DNA from: Planctomycetota bacterium
GTDB lineage: Bacteria > Planctomycetota > Planctomycetia > Pirellulales > Pirellulaceae
DNA length: 16,895 nucleotides
Assembly: GCA_029259935.1 (NCBI GenBank)
Contig: JAJDEH010000166.1
Coordinates: 1-16,895, forward strand
Reading direction: 5' to 3'
A program made the position numbers and the translations under genes. Below the pieces are notes generated by a model, which was given only the letters and a program-made list of their open reading frames with translations, did no database searches and was not told the DNA's origin. Shown piece after piece: positions 1 through 6,569 of the stretch. How positions within the stretch are numbered: the stretch's first letter is position 1; each line of letters opens with the position of its first letter.

Positions 1-1
1 G

Positions 2-82
2 ATCATCGAGTTGAACGTGCCAAGCTACCGTGTAGAGACAGCCAAGAAAGCGACGTCCCAAGCAACCAAGGGTACGAAATAA
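2..82 (+). CDS. C-terminal end of an unidentified protein (5' end outside the window)
   Basis: The second + frame is open from the window edge to a TAA at 80-82. It encodes about 26 residues ending in a Lys/Ala/Thr-rich tail (VETAKKATSQATKGTK). Such basic tails are common on nucleic-acid-binding or ribosome-associated proteins, but too little is present to name a family. A small hairpin follows the stop, and the next gene converges from the other strand, which fits a real gene end. It could also be a chance open frame. Confidence 0.4.
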   Translation: MIELNVPSYRVETAKKATSQATKGTK

Positions 83-100
83 AATTCCTCACAGGGAATT
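83..100. terminator. Small hairpin between converging gene ends
   Basis: AATTCC (83-88) and GGAATT (95-100) form a 6-bp perfect stem with a 6-nt loop. It sits exactly between the + strand stop at 82 and the minus strand stop at 101. It has no clear T-run, so termination is inferred from position only. Confidence 0.3.
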
Positions 101-568
101 CTAATTGTCGCTAAAGCGGAGAACTAATTGTCGCCGAACAAGCTCATTCAACGAAAGCAGGTAGGCTCGTGGTGGAAGCAGTTTGAGAATCGGACGCAGT
201 GCGTCGAGCCAGTCGACCGAGGTCGCGCTGAGGTAGTCGCGGCAAGTTAGCCGATTTATGGCGTCGGAGTACGAAGTAGCAAGCTCTGAACTGCCCAAGC
301 CGAGTTGGAGAAGTTGCTGGCATGTTGGACAACCGGTGGCTTGTTGCCGAATCAGCAGAATCTGATCGAAGAGTAGGAAGATCTCGTGGTAGCCGCCTGT
401 GCTGAAGGGAGGAATTGGTGGCTGCGGTGTAGCGACGGGACCGGTGACGATCCGCAGACGCCCTTCACCCATTGGATTCCACACCAACTGCGCCCCGTGC
501 GGCGGCCAGATCTCTGTGTTTATCTGGTGGATGTTGGAGAGTTCATCCGGCAAGGTGCTTCTTTTCAT
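101..568 (-). CDS. Hypothetical protein with CPTC motif
   Basis: Unrecognised protein of about 155 residues. The frame can be read from a GTG at 580, but the ATG at 566-568 is the better start: GGAGG (574-578 on the reverse strand) lies 5 nt upstream of it. The protein has a Pro-rich N-terminal third, then a helical region with a CPTC pair and one further Cys (TCRDYL) about 26 residues later. These three cysteines could bind metal or be redox-active, but no family is recognised. No signal peptide or membrane segment is seen. It begins 25 bp after the stop of the M20 deacylase on the same strand, so the two are probably co-transcribed. Confidence 0.6.
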   Translation of the reverse strand: MKRSTLPDELSNIHQINTEIWPPHGAQLVWNPMGEGRLRIVTGPVATPQPPIPPFSTGGYHEIFLLFDQILLIRQQATGCPTCQQLLQLGLGSSELATSYSDAINRLTCRDYLSATSVDWLDALRPILKLLPPRAYLLSLNELVRRQLVLRFSDN

Positions 569-593
569 CGCTGCCTCCACACCTACTCAGTTG

Positions 594-1721
594 TCAGCAA
601 CACCAATGACGCACCAATTTGGCATACAACTCCGCGCCCCGACTCAGTTGTTCCAAGGCAATCCATTCATCGTTGGTGTGCGCTTTGGCAATGTCGCCCG
701 GACCCAACACGACCAGTTTCGACAGGTCGGTCAAGACACCCCCGTCGGTTCCGTAGGCGACGGTTCGCGGCTTGTCGCATCCGGCCAGGGAGAGCATATC
801 TTGAACATACTCCGAAGTCGGCTGCACATAGAGTGGCTTGGAGGAATTGCTGACCACCAGTTCAAGACCGTTCTCTTCCGCCGCCCGCCGCGCACGATTC
901 ACAAGCTGCTCGACATCGATTCCGGGCATCGGTCGAAAGTAAACCGTGCACACGCTTTGCGGAGCGGTAATGTTCACGGCCCGAGTATGGTCGTTGACGC
1001 CAATATTCCAGCTTAGCGTCGGCGGATCGAACTCGTCGTTCTGCCACTGCTTGTCTTGCATCGTCTCCTCGTAGATGTTCTTCATTTCCACGAGGTAGGG
1101 AATCATTGCCAGGTTGGCGTTGATTCCTTCACGAGTGCTGGAGTGGGCCGCCCGGCCCGGCGCGGTCGCGGTCAGCCCGTACGTCCCTTTGTGCGCGTAA
1201 ACGACTTGCAGCATGGTCGGTTCGCCGATAATCCCTCGGCTGTCGCCCGCGATCATCTCTTGAAACATCTCCGATCGTTGGGCCACCTGACGAGCGCCGC
1301 CATAGCCGACTTCTTCGTCAGCGGTGCATGTCAGGTAAATCGGCTGTTTGAGATCGCTCGCCGAAAATTGTTCGGCCGCCGCCAGCATGCAAGCGACTGA
1401 ACCCTTCATGTCGCAACTGCCCCGGCCAAAGAGCTTGTCTTCCACGACGGTGGGTGAAAATGGTCCATGATCCGGGCTAAACCAATCGTCGGCAGGCACG
1501 ACATCAGTGTGTCCAAAATAGGCCACGCCGCCGCGTCCCTTTCCCTTCTTGCCGACCACGGACGCCTTGGCCACCCCTTTATCGTCCACATACTCGATGC
1601 GTTCGGTAGTGAACTCGAGCCGACGCAGCGCGTCTTCACAAAAGTCGGTAACAGGCACATTGCTGAGATAACTTGGCGATTCAAAAGAAACCAACTCTTT
1701 GGTGTACTCGAGAGCATCCAT
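594..1721 (-). CDS. M20 family metallo-deacylase (ArgE/DapE type, probable acetylornithine deacetylase)
   Basis: This is a 375-residue zinc-dependent amidohydrolase of the M20 family, full length for ArgE/DapE proteins. The metal and catalytic motifs are all present: GHTDVVP (H71, D73), GRGSCDMKG (bridging D104), ADEE (E136, E137), GEPT (E167), the dimerisation-domain H193 in AAHSS, and H348 in the C-terminal KAHTNDEW. The family hydrolyses the N-acyl bond of acetylornithine, succinyl-diaminopimelate or related amino acids in the cytoplasm. ArgE-like activity is favoured by the GPG...AHTNDE ending, but DapE or a peptidase role cannot be excluded. A GGAG (1729-1732 on the reverse strand) lies 7 nt before the ATG. 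The small CPTC gene follows 25 bp downstream. A GNAT resembling N-acetylglutamate synthase lies nearby on the other strand, which suits an arginine role. Confidence 0.85.
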   Translation of the reverse strand: MDALEYTKELVSFESPSYLSNVPVTDFCEDALRRLEFTTERIEYVDDKGVAKASVVGKKGKGRGGVAYFGHTDVVPADDWFSPDHGPFSPTVVEDKLFGRGSCDMKGSVACMLAAAEQFSASDLKQPIYLTCTADEEVGYGGARQVAQRSEMFQEMIAGDSRGIIGEPTMLQVVYAHKGTYGLTATAPGRAAHSSTREGINANLAMIPYLVEMKNIYEETMQDKQWQNDEFDPPTLSWNIGVNDHTRAVNITAPQSVCTVYFRPMPGIDVEQLVNRARRAAEENGLELVVSNSSKPLYVQPTSEYVQDMLSLAGCDKPRTVAYGTDGGVLTDLSKLVVLGPGDIAKAHTNDEWIALEQLSRGAELYAKLVRHWCC

Positions 1722-2037
1722 CGTGGATCTCCATTAGTTCAATCGAAGGCGGGGGATTCGGGCGGGTCACATCAGGCTCGGTTCAAGAACGCGAGTCCGC
1801 TGTAGGTGCGTTTCCGCGAGTGTGCCAATTATATACCCAATTCGCGCCGCTTGGCACGTGGCGTGGGGTTGCACGTCGCGGCTTCAAGCCGTCGAGTAAA
1901 AACTCAAGAAGGTGGGCAAAGCCCGCCAGTTCTCCCCCTTGCCAAGGGGGAGTTAGAGGGGGTCGAAAACGCCTTGGAATTACCTTCGACCGAAGCAACT
2001 CGCCGATCGCGTCTCAGATTCCCAGACCGTCTTACCG
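1722..2037. other. Intergenic region between divergent genes
   Basis: About 316 bp separate the M20 deacylase from LarE, which diverge from here, so promoters for both should lie inside. No convincing -35/-10 or sigma-54 box was found. The region contains CGGCTT-C-AAGCCG (1879-1891), a near-perfect short palindrome, and the G-rich repeat described separately. Open frames across it are Pro/Gly/Gln repeat translations, not genes. Confidence 0.5.
1932..1962. repeat. Palindromic G/C-run interspersed repeat
   Basis: CTCCCCCTT (1932-1940) and AAGGGGGAG (1944-1952) are perfect 9-bp inverted arms around a GCC loop, followed by TTAGAGGGGG. I recognise this as a short interspersed palindromic motif seen in many environmental bacterial genomes, where it gives spurious translations such as PPLTPPWQGGE. 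Only one copy is in the window. Confidence 0.6.
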
Positions 2038-2943
2038 ATGGTATCATCGACAAAAACCCTCACCAACCGCCTTGCCATGTATTCACTGCCAGAAAAACGT
2101 GATCGCCTCATAGAGACTCTCAAATCCTACGAGAGCTGCGCGGTCGCGTTTTCGGGCGGAGTGGACAGCGCCGTCGTTGCCAAGGCGGCCCAACTTGCAC
2201 TCGGCACGGGTGCGCTGGCAGTAACCGGCGTCAGCGCCAGCTTGCCTCAGGGTGAACTCGAAGACGCAGGCGACTTGGCAAAACTAATCGGCATTCGTCA
2301 CGTCGTCATCTCCACCGACGAGTTCCAAGACGAAAACTATACGCAAAACGCGCCCGATCGCTGTTATCACTGCAAGACCGAGTTGTACACCAAGCTGGCG
2401 TCACGCATCGATGAACTTCAAGTGGCCGTCATCGCCAACGGAGCGAACCAAGACGACTTGGCGGATTACCGTCCCGGATTGCAAGCGGCCAGTGAACTCC
2501 GCGTCCGCAGCCCGCTCGCCGAAGGCGGATTCACCAAGCTTGAAGTCCGGGCATTGGCCGCCGAGTGGAAGTTGCCCGTTTGGGACAAGCCCGCCGGCCC
2601 ATGTTTGTCGAGCCGCATCGCCTACGGCGAACAAGTCACGCCCCAGCGATTGAGAATGGTCGACGATGCCGAGCGGTTCCTCCGCTCGCACGGTTTGTCG
2701 CAGGTTCGTGTTCGCTACCACCAAGGTGACATGGCCCGACTCGAAGTTCCATTGGAAGATCTGCCGCGATTGATCGAGGCCGACTTTCGCACGCAACTTG
2801 TGGCTAAGGTGAAAGAGCTTGGATTTCGATTTGTCACACTCGATTTGGAAGGCTTTCGCTCGGGCAGCCTCAACACTCTGGTTCCGATCGACGCTTTGTG
2901 GAAGGCAAATCCAGCAGCTCCATCGCGTGAACACCATAGTTGA
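2038..2943 (+). CDS. larE: LarE, ATP-dependent sacrificial sulfur transferase
   Basis: LarE adenylates the carboxylate of pyridinium-3,5-biscarboxylic acid mononucleotide and supplies sulfur for the nickel-pincer nucleotide cofactor of lactate racemase (LarA) and related enzymes. The sequence shows the PP-loop SGGVDS (39-44), an RCYHCK segment (C109, C112), and PCLSSRIAYG with C189 at the position of the sacrificial cysteine. The last points to the one-Cys-consumed type, although the extra CxxC could support an iron-sulfur variant. Length is 301 from this ATG. An internal ATG at 2077 (M14, giving 288 residues) places SGGVDS at the usual distance from the N-terminus and may be the true start; neither has a good ribosome site. 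No larA, larB or larC lies in the window. The GNAT gene follows after 42 bp. Confidence 0.88.
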   Translation: MVSSTKTLTNRLAMYSLPEKRDRLIETLKSYESCAVAFSGGVDSAVVAKAAQLALGTGALAVTGVSASLPQGELEDAGDLAKLIGIRHVVISTDEFQDENYTQNAPDRCYHCKTELYTKLASRIDELQVAVIANGANQDDLADYRPGLQAASELRVRSPLAEGGFTKLEVRALAAEWKLPVWDKPAGPCLSSRIAYGEQVTPQRLRMVDDAERFLRSHGLSQVRVRYHQGDMARLEVPLEDLPRLIEADFRTQLVAKVKELGFRFVTLDLEGFRSGSLNTLVPIDALWKANPAAPSREHHS

Positions 2944-2985
2944 CGCGAATCCAAAACTCTCATCGCCACTCAAGAGAACAGAGCC

Positions 2986-3417
2986 ATGGCATCATCCTCG
3001 CCAAGTGAAGTCTGCATCCGCTTGGCCGCCGCATCGGATGTGCCCCACATTCACCAACTCATTGAACCCTTCGTGGCAAACCGGCAAATACTGCCGCGAG
3101 CGGTCGAGGATCTGTACGGGCTCGTCGAAAACGGATTTGTTGCCGAGTCGGCTGGCGAATTGGTCGGGTTCGCGGCGGTCGAAATCTATTCGAAGAAACT
3201 CGCCGAACTGCTCTGCTTGGCCGTTTCCGAAAAGTGCCAAGGGCAAGGCGTGGGGCGAATGCTGGTCGAGCGATGCGTCCAGCGAGCCGAAGAGCTAGAG
3301 ATTGTTGAAGTGATGGCGATTACGGCCAACGACGACTTCTTTCGGTCCTGCGGCTTCGACTACACGCTGCCCCAGCAAAAGCGAGCGTTGTTCATCCACA
3401 CTCGGGACGAGCACTAA
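2986..3417 (+). CDS. GNAT N-acetyltransferase resembling short-type N-acetylglutamate synthase
   Basis: Single-domain 143-residue GNAT enzyme that would move acetyl from acetyl-CoA to an amine. The acetyl-CoA pyrophosphate loop is QGQGVG (85-90) within the run AELLCLAVSEKCQGQGVGR. The N-terminal part has the ILPRA...L...ENGFVAES pattern, and an FFRSCGF segment lies near 118-124. This order is typical of the acetyltransferase domain of ArgA/short NAGS proteins, which acetylate glutamate in the first step of arginine synthesis. There is no amino-acid-kinase domain. The NAGS assignment is an inference from pattern; a generic GNAT acting on another amine is the alternative. It lies 42 bp downstream of larE on the same strand and may share its transcript. 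The ribosome site is weak (AGAGAAC). Confidence 0.75.
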   Translation: MASSSPSEVCIRLAAASDVPHIHQLIEPFVANRQILPRAVEDLYGLVENGFVAESAGELVGFAAVEIYSKKLAELLCLAVSEKCQGQGVGRMLVERCVQRAEELEIVEVMAITANDDFFRSCGFDYTLPQQKRALFIHTRDEH

Positions 3418-3444
3418 CGGTCTGTGGGGATCCAAATATTGGTG

Positions 3445-3470
3445 CCACTGGCTGGCTTGTCCAGCAGTGG
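3445..3470. terminator. Stem-loop between converging genes
   Basis: CCACTG (3445-3450) plus CTGG (3452-3455) pair with CCAG (3461-3464) plus CAGTGG (3465-3470). This gives a 10-bp stem with one bulged G and a CTTGT loop. It lies midway between the GNAT stop at 3417 and the stop of the minus strand gene at 3496, as a bidirectional terminator would, but there is no T-run on either side. Confidence 0.45.
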
Positions 3471-3495
3471 AATGGTAGCGCACTCAACGGGCCGC

Positions 3496-3975
3496 CTACT
3501 TAGCAATGAAAGCCAGCGAATAAAACACCCATCCCGTGGCCGCCGTCATGAACATTTCGATCGCCGCAACCCGAGCCCAACAAACGTGACGTGCACTGTA
3601 CTCATTGGGCGTTGCCGGATTGGGAAACTTTCGCAGCCCTTGCACAATGACGAAAATCCAAATTGGAATCGTGGGAATCGCAAAGCACAAATGGACAATC
3701 AGGCTGATGCCGACTGGACAAGTCCAAGGATTTTCCACATCGAAGTAAGGCGACGGCTTGGCCAGCGTTTCCCATTCCGTAACGAACTGCATTTCAACTT
3801 CAAACGCCGTCACCGCCACGAGCAATATCGCGGCCAGCGTGAGCTGAATTCTCTTATGCAGTTCGTACTTCTGCCGATACCGAACCAAAAAGATGCTCAC
3901 CCCCATGGCCACGACAATTACGAACATGGCCACGAAGACCAAGTCCAGCATCAAAGAACCGCTCCAGCTCCACAT
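3496..3975 (-). CDS. DUF420-like integral membrane protein
   Basis: This 159-residue protein has about four transmembrane helices: roughly residues 8-31, 44-63, 88-111 and 131-156. Conserved-looking histidines sit at helix ends (H40 in ELHKR, H95 in IVHLCF, H130 in ARHVCW), and the last helix has MTAATGWVFY. This arrangement matches DUF420 proteins, whose Bacillus member (YozB/CtaM) is needed for maturation of heme-copper oxidase; that role here is inferred from the family. No oxidase gene is nearby. It stands alone on the minus strand, converging with the GNAT gene. Confidence 0.7.
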   Translation of the reverse strand: MWSWSGSLMLDLVFVAMFVIVVAMGVSIFLVRYRQKYELHKRIQLTLAAILLVAVTAFEVEMQFVTEWETLAKPSPYFDVENPWTCPVGISLIVHLCFAIPTIPIWIFVIVQGLRKFPNPATPNEYSARHVCWARVAAIEMFMTAATGWVFYSLAFIAK

Positions 3976-4247
3976 GTAAGCATTCCGTTTGAGGTTTGGG
4001 TCATCTTACCAACTTCCGGGGAATTCTAGCCCAAAGCCGCACATTTGCTATAGGGCACTATGACCACGCTTCGCCAGTTGGATTCAAGCCGTCAGGCCGA
4101 GAAGGCAGCCTAATACCTAGCTCACTAGAAGGAGGTGGCAGTCTAGGTGAGTCGAGAATGAGCTGCAGGATACCAAGCAGGGCGCGGAGGCAAGACTCGC
4201 GGATCGAACGACTCGGCCCGCTCGGCGTGGCTGTTTCGATTGCTTGA
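3976..4247. other. Intergenic region, no gene seen
   Basis: No open frame here reads like protein. A small inverted pair, ACCTAG (4115-4120) and CTAGGT (4143-4148), is visible. The phrase TTCAAGCCGTC (from 4083) also occurs near 1883, suggesting a shared repeat fragment. The promoter of the minus strand membrane protein should lie near 3976-4040, but no clear box was found. Confidence 0.4.
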
Positions 4248-4523
4248 TGTGCCTGCTCGTACTCCCCTGCTCTTTGGACGTTTGCTGCGCGATGCGATCA
4301 CATGCCAAGTGCCCCAGTGGCCGAGGCGGGACTCGAACAAACCGCAAGTTCTAGCAGAAATGCCACGGCTTCTCAAAAACGCGCTGCAGAATCCGGTGCA
4401 GTCGAATCAGAGCCGACGCAATTCGACGCCGAACTGCTTCAGTGGTTTGCAGGTTGTCCATTGCCCCTTTCGCAAGCGTCACGTGCGGCAATTGCTTCCC
4501 TGATTTGGAAGCATTCGCGATGA
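4248..4523 (+). pseudogene. Remnant resembling the C-terminal tail of a planctomycete tyrosine integrase
   Basis: After a TGA at 4245 this frame runs open to a TGA at 4521. Its first ATG is at 4302 and no ribosome site is seen. The translation contains VAEAGLEQT, where the DNA (CGAGGCGGGACTCGAAC) resembles the reverse complement of a tRNA T-arm, followed by a Ser/Ala-rich linker and then AELLQWFAGCPLPLSQASRA. This layout, a T-arm-like phrase and then a short helix ending in LP...RA.I, is what I recall from the tails of planctomycete integrases. The catalytic domain is absent. I infer the scar of a lost integrated element; a chance open frame is the alternative. Confidence 0.33.
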
Positions 4524-4798
4524 GTCCCTGGCCTGGGCCAAGCTCACGATTTAGGCGAGAGCTTTGCGGCTCGGCTTGAGGCCGTGCAGCCAATGCCGGT
4601 CGTGACGCTCGGCTTCTTCAGCCAAACTGACAGCGCGGCCCGCAGCGCGCGCTGTTGACACCTTGATTCTGCTTGACACGCGGCGCGTTTGCTTCCCTCG
4701 GCGTCAAATCGTCGTGCACGGCCTAATGAAGGCGGCGGCCTGGCGGGCTAGAATGGTTTGATAATGATTCTCGTCCATCTAATGAACCAAAGCTGCCC
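4524..4798. other. Intergenic region upstream of the methyltransferase
   Basis: GC-rich stretch with no protein-like frame. TAGAAT (4749-4754) and GATAAT (4760-4765) could each serve as a -10 box for the gene at 4799, but neither has a credible -35 at 16-18 bp. Confidence 0.3.
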
Positions 4799-6370
4799 AT
4801 GTCGAAACAACTGACCGCCTACGACGAAGTTCCTTATATTAGCCACCCCTATCGACAGACCCATCCTTCGAATCTGGCTACGATTGCTAGGTTGTTTGGT
4901 ATTAGAGAAGTGCCGACGGAAAAGATTCGCGTGTTGGAACTGGGCTGTGCTTCCGGCGGCAACCTAATTCCCATGGCCGACGAAATGCCCGATGGCCAGT
5001 TTGCCGGCATCGATCTGTCATCCAGGCAGATTGCCGACGGACAAAAGATCATCGCGGAGGTCGGCCTCAAGAACGTGGAACTGCGGTGCCAGAGTATTGG
5101 CGACATCGACAAGTCATGGGGCCAATACGACTACATCATCTGCCACGGTGTCTATTCCTGGGTTCCCCCCGACATCAAGGAAAAGATCCTGCAGATCTGC
5201 TCCGAGAACCTGGCAGCCAGCGGCGTTGCGTACGTCAGCTACAACACGTTCCCAGGTTGGCGGATGCGCGGCACCATTCGAGATATGATGGTTTGGCACA
5301 CGCAAGGCATCGAGGACGCGCAGGATCGTGCTCGGCACGCTCGCGCGCTGCTGGACGTGCTGGTCAAAAATGTTCCCCAGGAGGGCAATGCCTTTGGGCT
5401 CATGCTCCAAAGTGAATCCAAGCTATTGAGCCGACACTCGGATTCCTACTTGCTGCACGAGTATCTCGAGGAAAATAACGATCCCGTCTACTTCCGAGAG
5501 TTCATCGCGGCGGCCGAGTCCAACAATCTGCGTTACCTGGGTGAAGCCGAATTTGGAGCGATGATTCCGCCTCCCGGAAGCGAGCAAGCCGAGGCGATTT
5601 TTGAGCGGCTGGCATCCGACGAAGTCGCGCTCGAACAGTACCGAGACTTCTATCGCAACCGCGCCTTCCGCCAGACTTTGCTCTGTCACCGCAATGTGGA
5701 AATCGATCGACGCATTCAACCGGCCCATGTGAAAGACCTCTTCGTGTCAACCGACGTTCACTTCGAAAAGGTTCCGGAGAGTCTCAACACCGAAGAAGAA
5801 GTCAGTTTCGCCAATGAATCGGGGGCACTCAGGACACGAGATCCGTTGCTGACAGCGGCGTTGGCCGTCCTCATCGAAGAGCCCGATGCTCCCTTGCCGT
5901 TTCGCGACCTGACATCGCGAGTTCACTCCAAGCTGGGCAGATCGCGCGTTCAGGATGCAAATCGGGTACAGCAGGACGAAGAACACATCATGAGCGCGCT
6001 GCTCGAGGCATATGGCCGCAGGTTCGTTCAACTGCGAGCGTTCCCACCGAGCTGGATCTCTGATCCAGGCGACAGACCACGCGTCAGCGCACTAGCCCGT
6101 TACCAGGCGCGGTCCGCCACCACCGTGACCAATCGACGTCACCAAGTTGTGGGTTTGGACGACCTGTCCCTGCGCATTGTCCGCCTCGCCGATGGCTCAC
6201 GGAGCCGCACGGAAATCCTGGCCGAACTCATGCGCCAAACCCAAGAGGGCGAACTGACGATCCGCATCGACGACTCAACAGGCAACAGCCCCGATGCGGC
6301 CGAGACGGCTCTACAAGAACAGACGGACCTCACGCTCAAACAGTTAGCAACCCAAGCGCTGATCTGCTGA
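4799..6370 (+). CDS. SAM-dependent methyltransferase with MethyTransf_Reg domain (protein-lysine methyltransferase type)
   Basis: This 523-residue protein has a class I methyltransferase fold at the N-terminus. AdoMet motif I is LELGCASGGNL (46-56), the acidic residue ending strand 2 is D72 in GIDLS, motif II/III lies at YDYIICHGVYSWVP (110-123), and SYNTFPGW is at 147-154. Residues about 218-297 (HEYLEENNDPVYFREF, then EQYRDFYRNRAFRQTLLC) carry the signature of the methyltransferase regulatory domain (PF10119). The C-terminal part (about 330-523) looks like the winged-helix-like tail of the same family. Rickettsial members of this architecture (PKMT1/2) methylate lysines of the outer-membrane protein OmpB. 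The substrate here is unknown, and no obvious partner is adjacent. No strong ribosome site precedes the ATG. It is probably monocistronic. Confidence 0.85.
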   Translation: MSKQLTAYDEVPYISHPYRQTHPSNLATIARLFGIREVPTEKIRVLELGCASGGNLIPMADEMPDGQFAGIDLSSRQIADGQKIIAEVGLKNVELRCQSIGDIDKSWGQYDYIICHGVYSWVPPDIKEKILQICSENLAASGVAYVSYNTFPGWRMRGTIRDMMVWHTQGIEDAQDRARHARALLDVLVKNVPQEGNAFGLMLQSESKLLSRHSDSYLLHEYLEENNDPVYFREFIAAAESNNLRYLGEAEFGAMIPPPGSEQAEAIFERLASDEVALEQYRDFYRNRAFRQTLLCHRNVEIDRRIQPAHVKDLFVSTDVHFEKVPESLNTEEEVSFANESGALRTRDPLLTAALAVLIEEPDAPLPFRDLTSRVHSKLGRSRVQDANRVQQDEEHIMSALLEAYGRRFVQLRAFPPSWISDPGDRPRVSALARYQARSATTVTNRRHQVVGLDDLSLRIVRLADGSRSRTEILAELMRQTQEGELTIRIDDSTGNSPDAAETALQEQTDLTLKQLATQALIC

Positions 6371-6458
6371 TCCAACGGCAAACGTTCCAGATGCCGATGA
6401 GTGGAGTCCAAGCTTTAGCCAGTGCCTGGCAACCCACAGGCCGTACCTCCAAAGGGAG

Positions 6459-6497
6459 TTGCGTTGGGGTCGAACGAAGTGAGCCCTCAGAACGCAA
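6459..6497. repeat. REP-like imperfect hairpin downstream of the RAYT gene
   Basis: TTGCGTT (6459-6465) and AACGCAA (6491-6497) are perfect 7-bp inverted arms. Inside them GGGG (6466-6469) can pair with CCCT (6484-6487), leaving a GAACGAAGT-type loop. The inner phrase CGAACGAAGTGAGC reads like a dispersed repeat in planctomycete DNA. It lies about 73 bp beyond the stop of the transposase, the usual side for a REP recognised by its RAYT. Only one copy is seen, so the link is an inference. Confidence 0.4.
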
Positions 6498-6569
6498 ATT
6501 ACAGGCAGGTCGCCACACTCAACCCAACGATTGCCCAAGAGCAAGTTGGAGATACGGAAATCAGTGTCT

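Noticed and set aside
399..1016. Open frame of 205 codons on the + strand
   Set aside because: It runs antisense across the CPTC gene and the M20 deacylase; the M20 motifs prove the minus strand is coding.
1783..2113. Overlapping open frames rich in Pro, Gly and Gln
   Set aside because: They are translations of the palindromic G/C repeat and overlap the start of larE.
4308..4350. tRNA gene on the minus strand, suggested by a T-arm-like GTTCGAGTCCCGC
   Set aside because: The five bases before TTCGAGT do not pair with CCCGC, and no matching acceptor, D-arm or anticodon arm was found.
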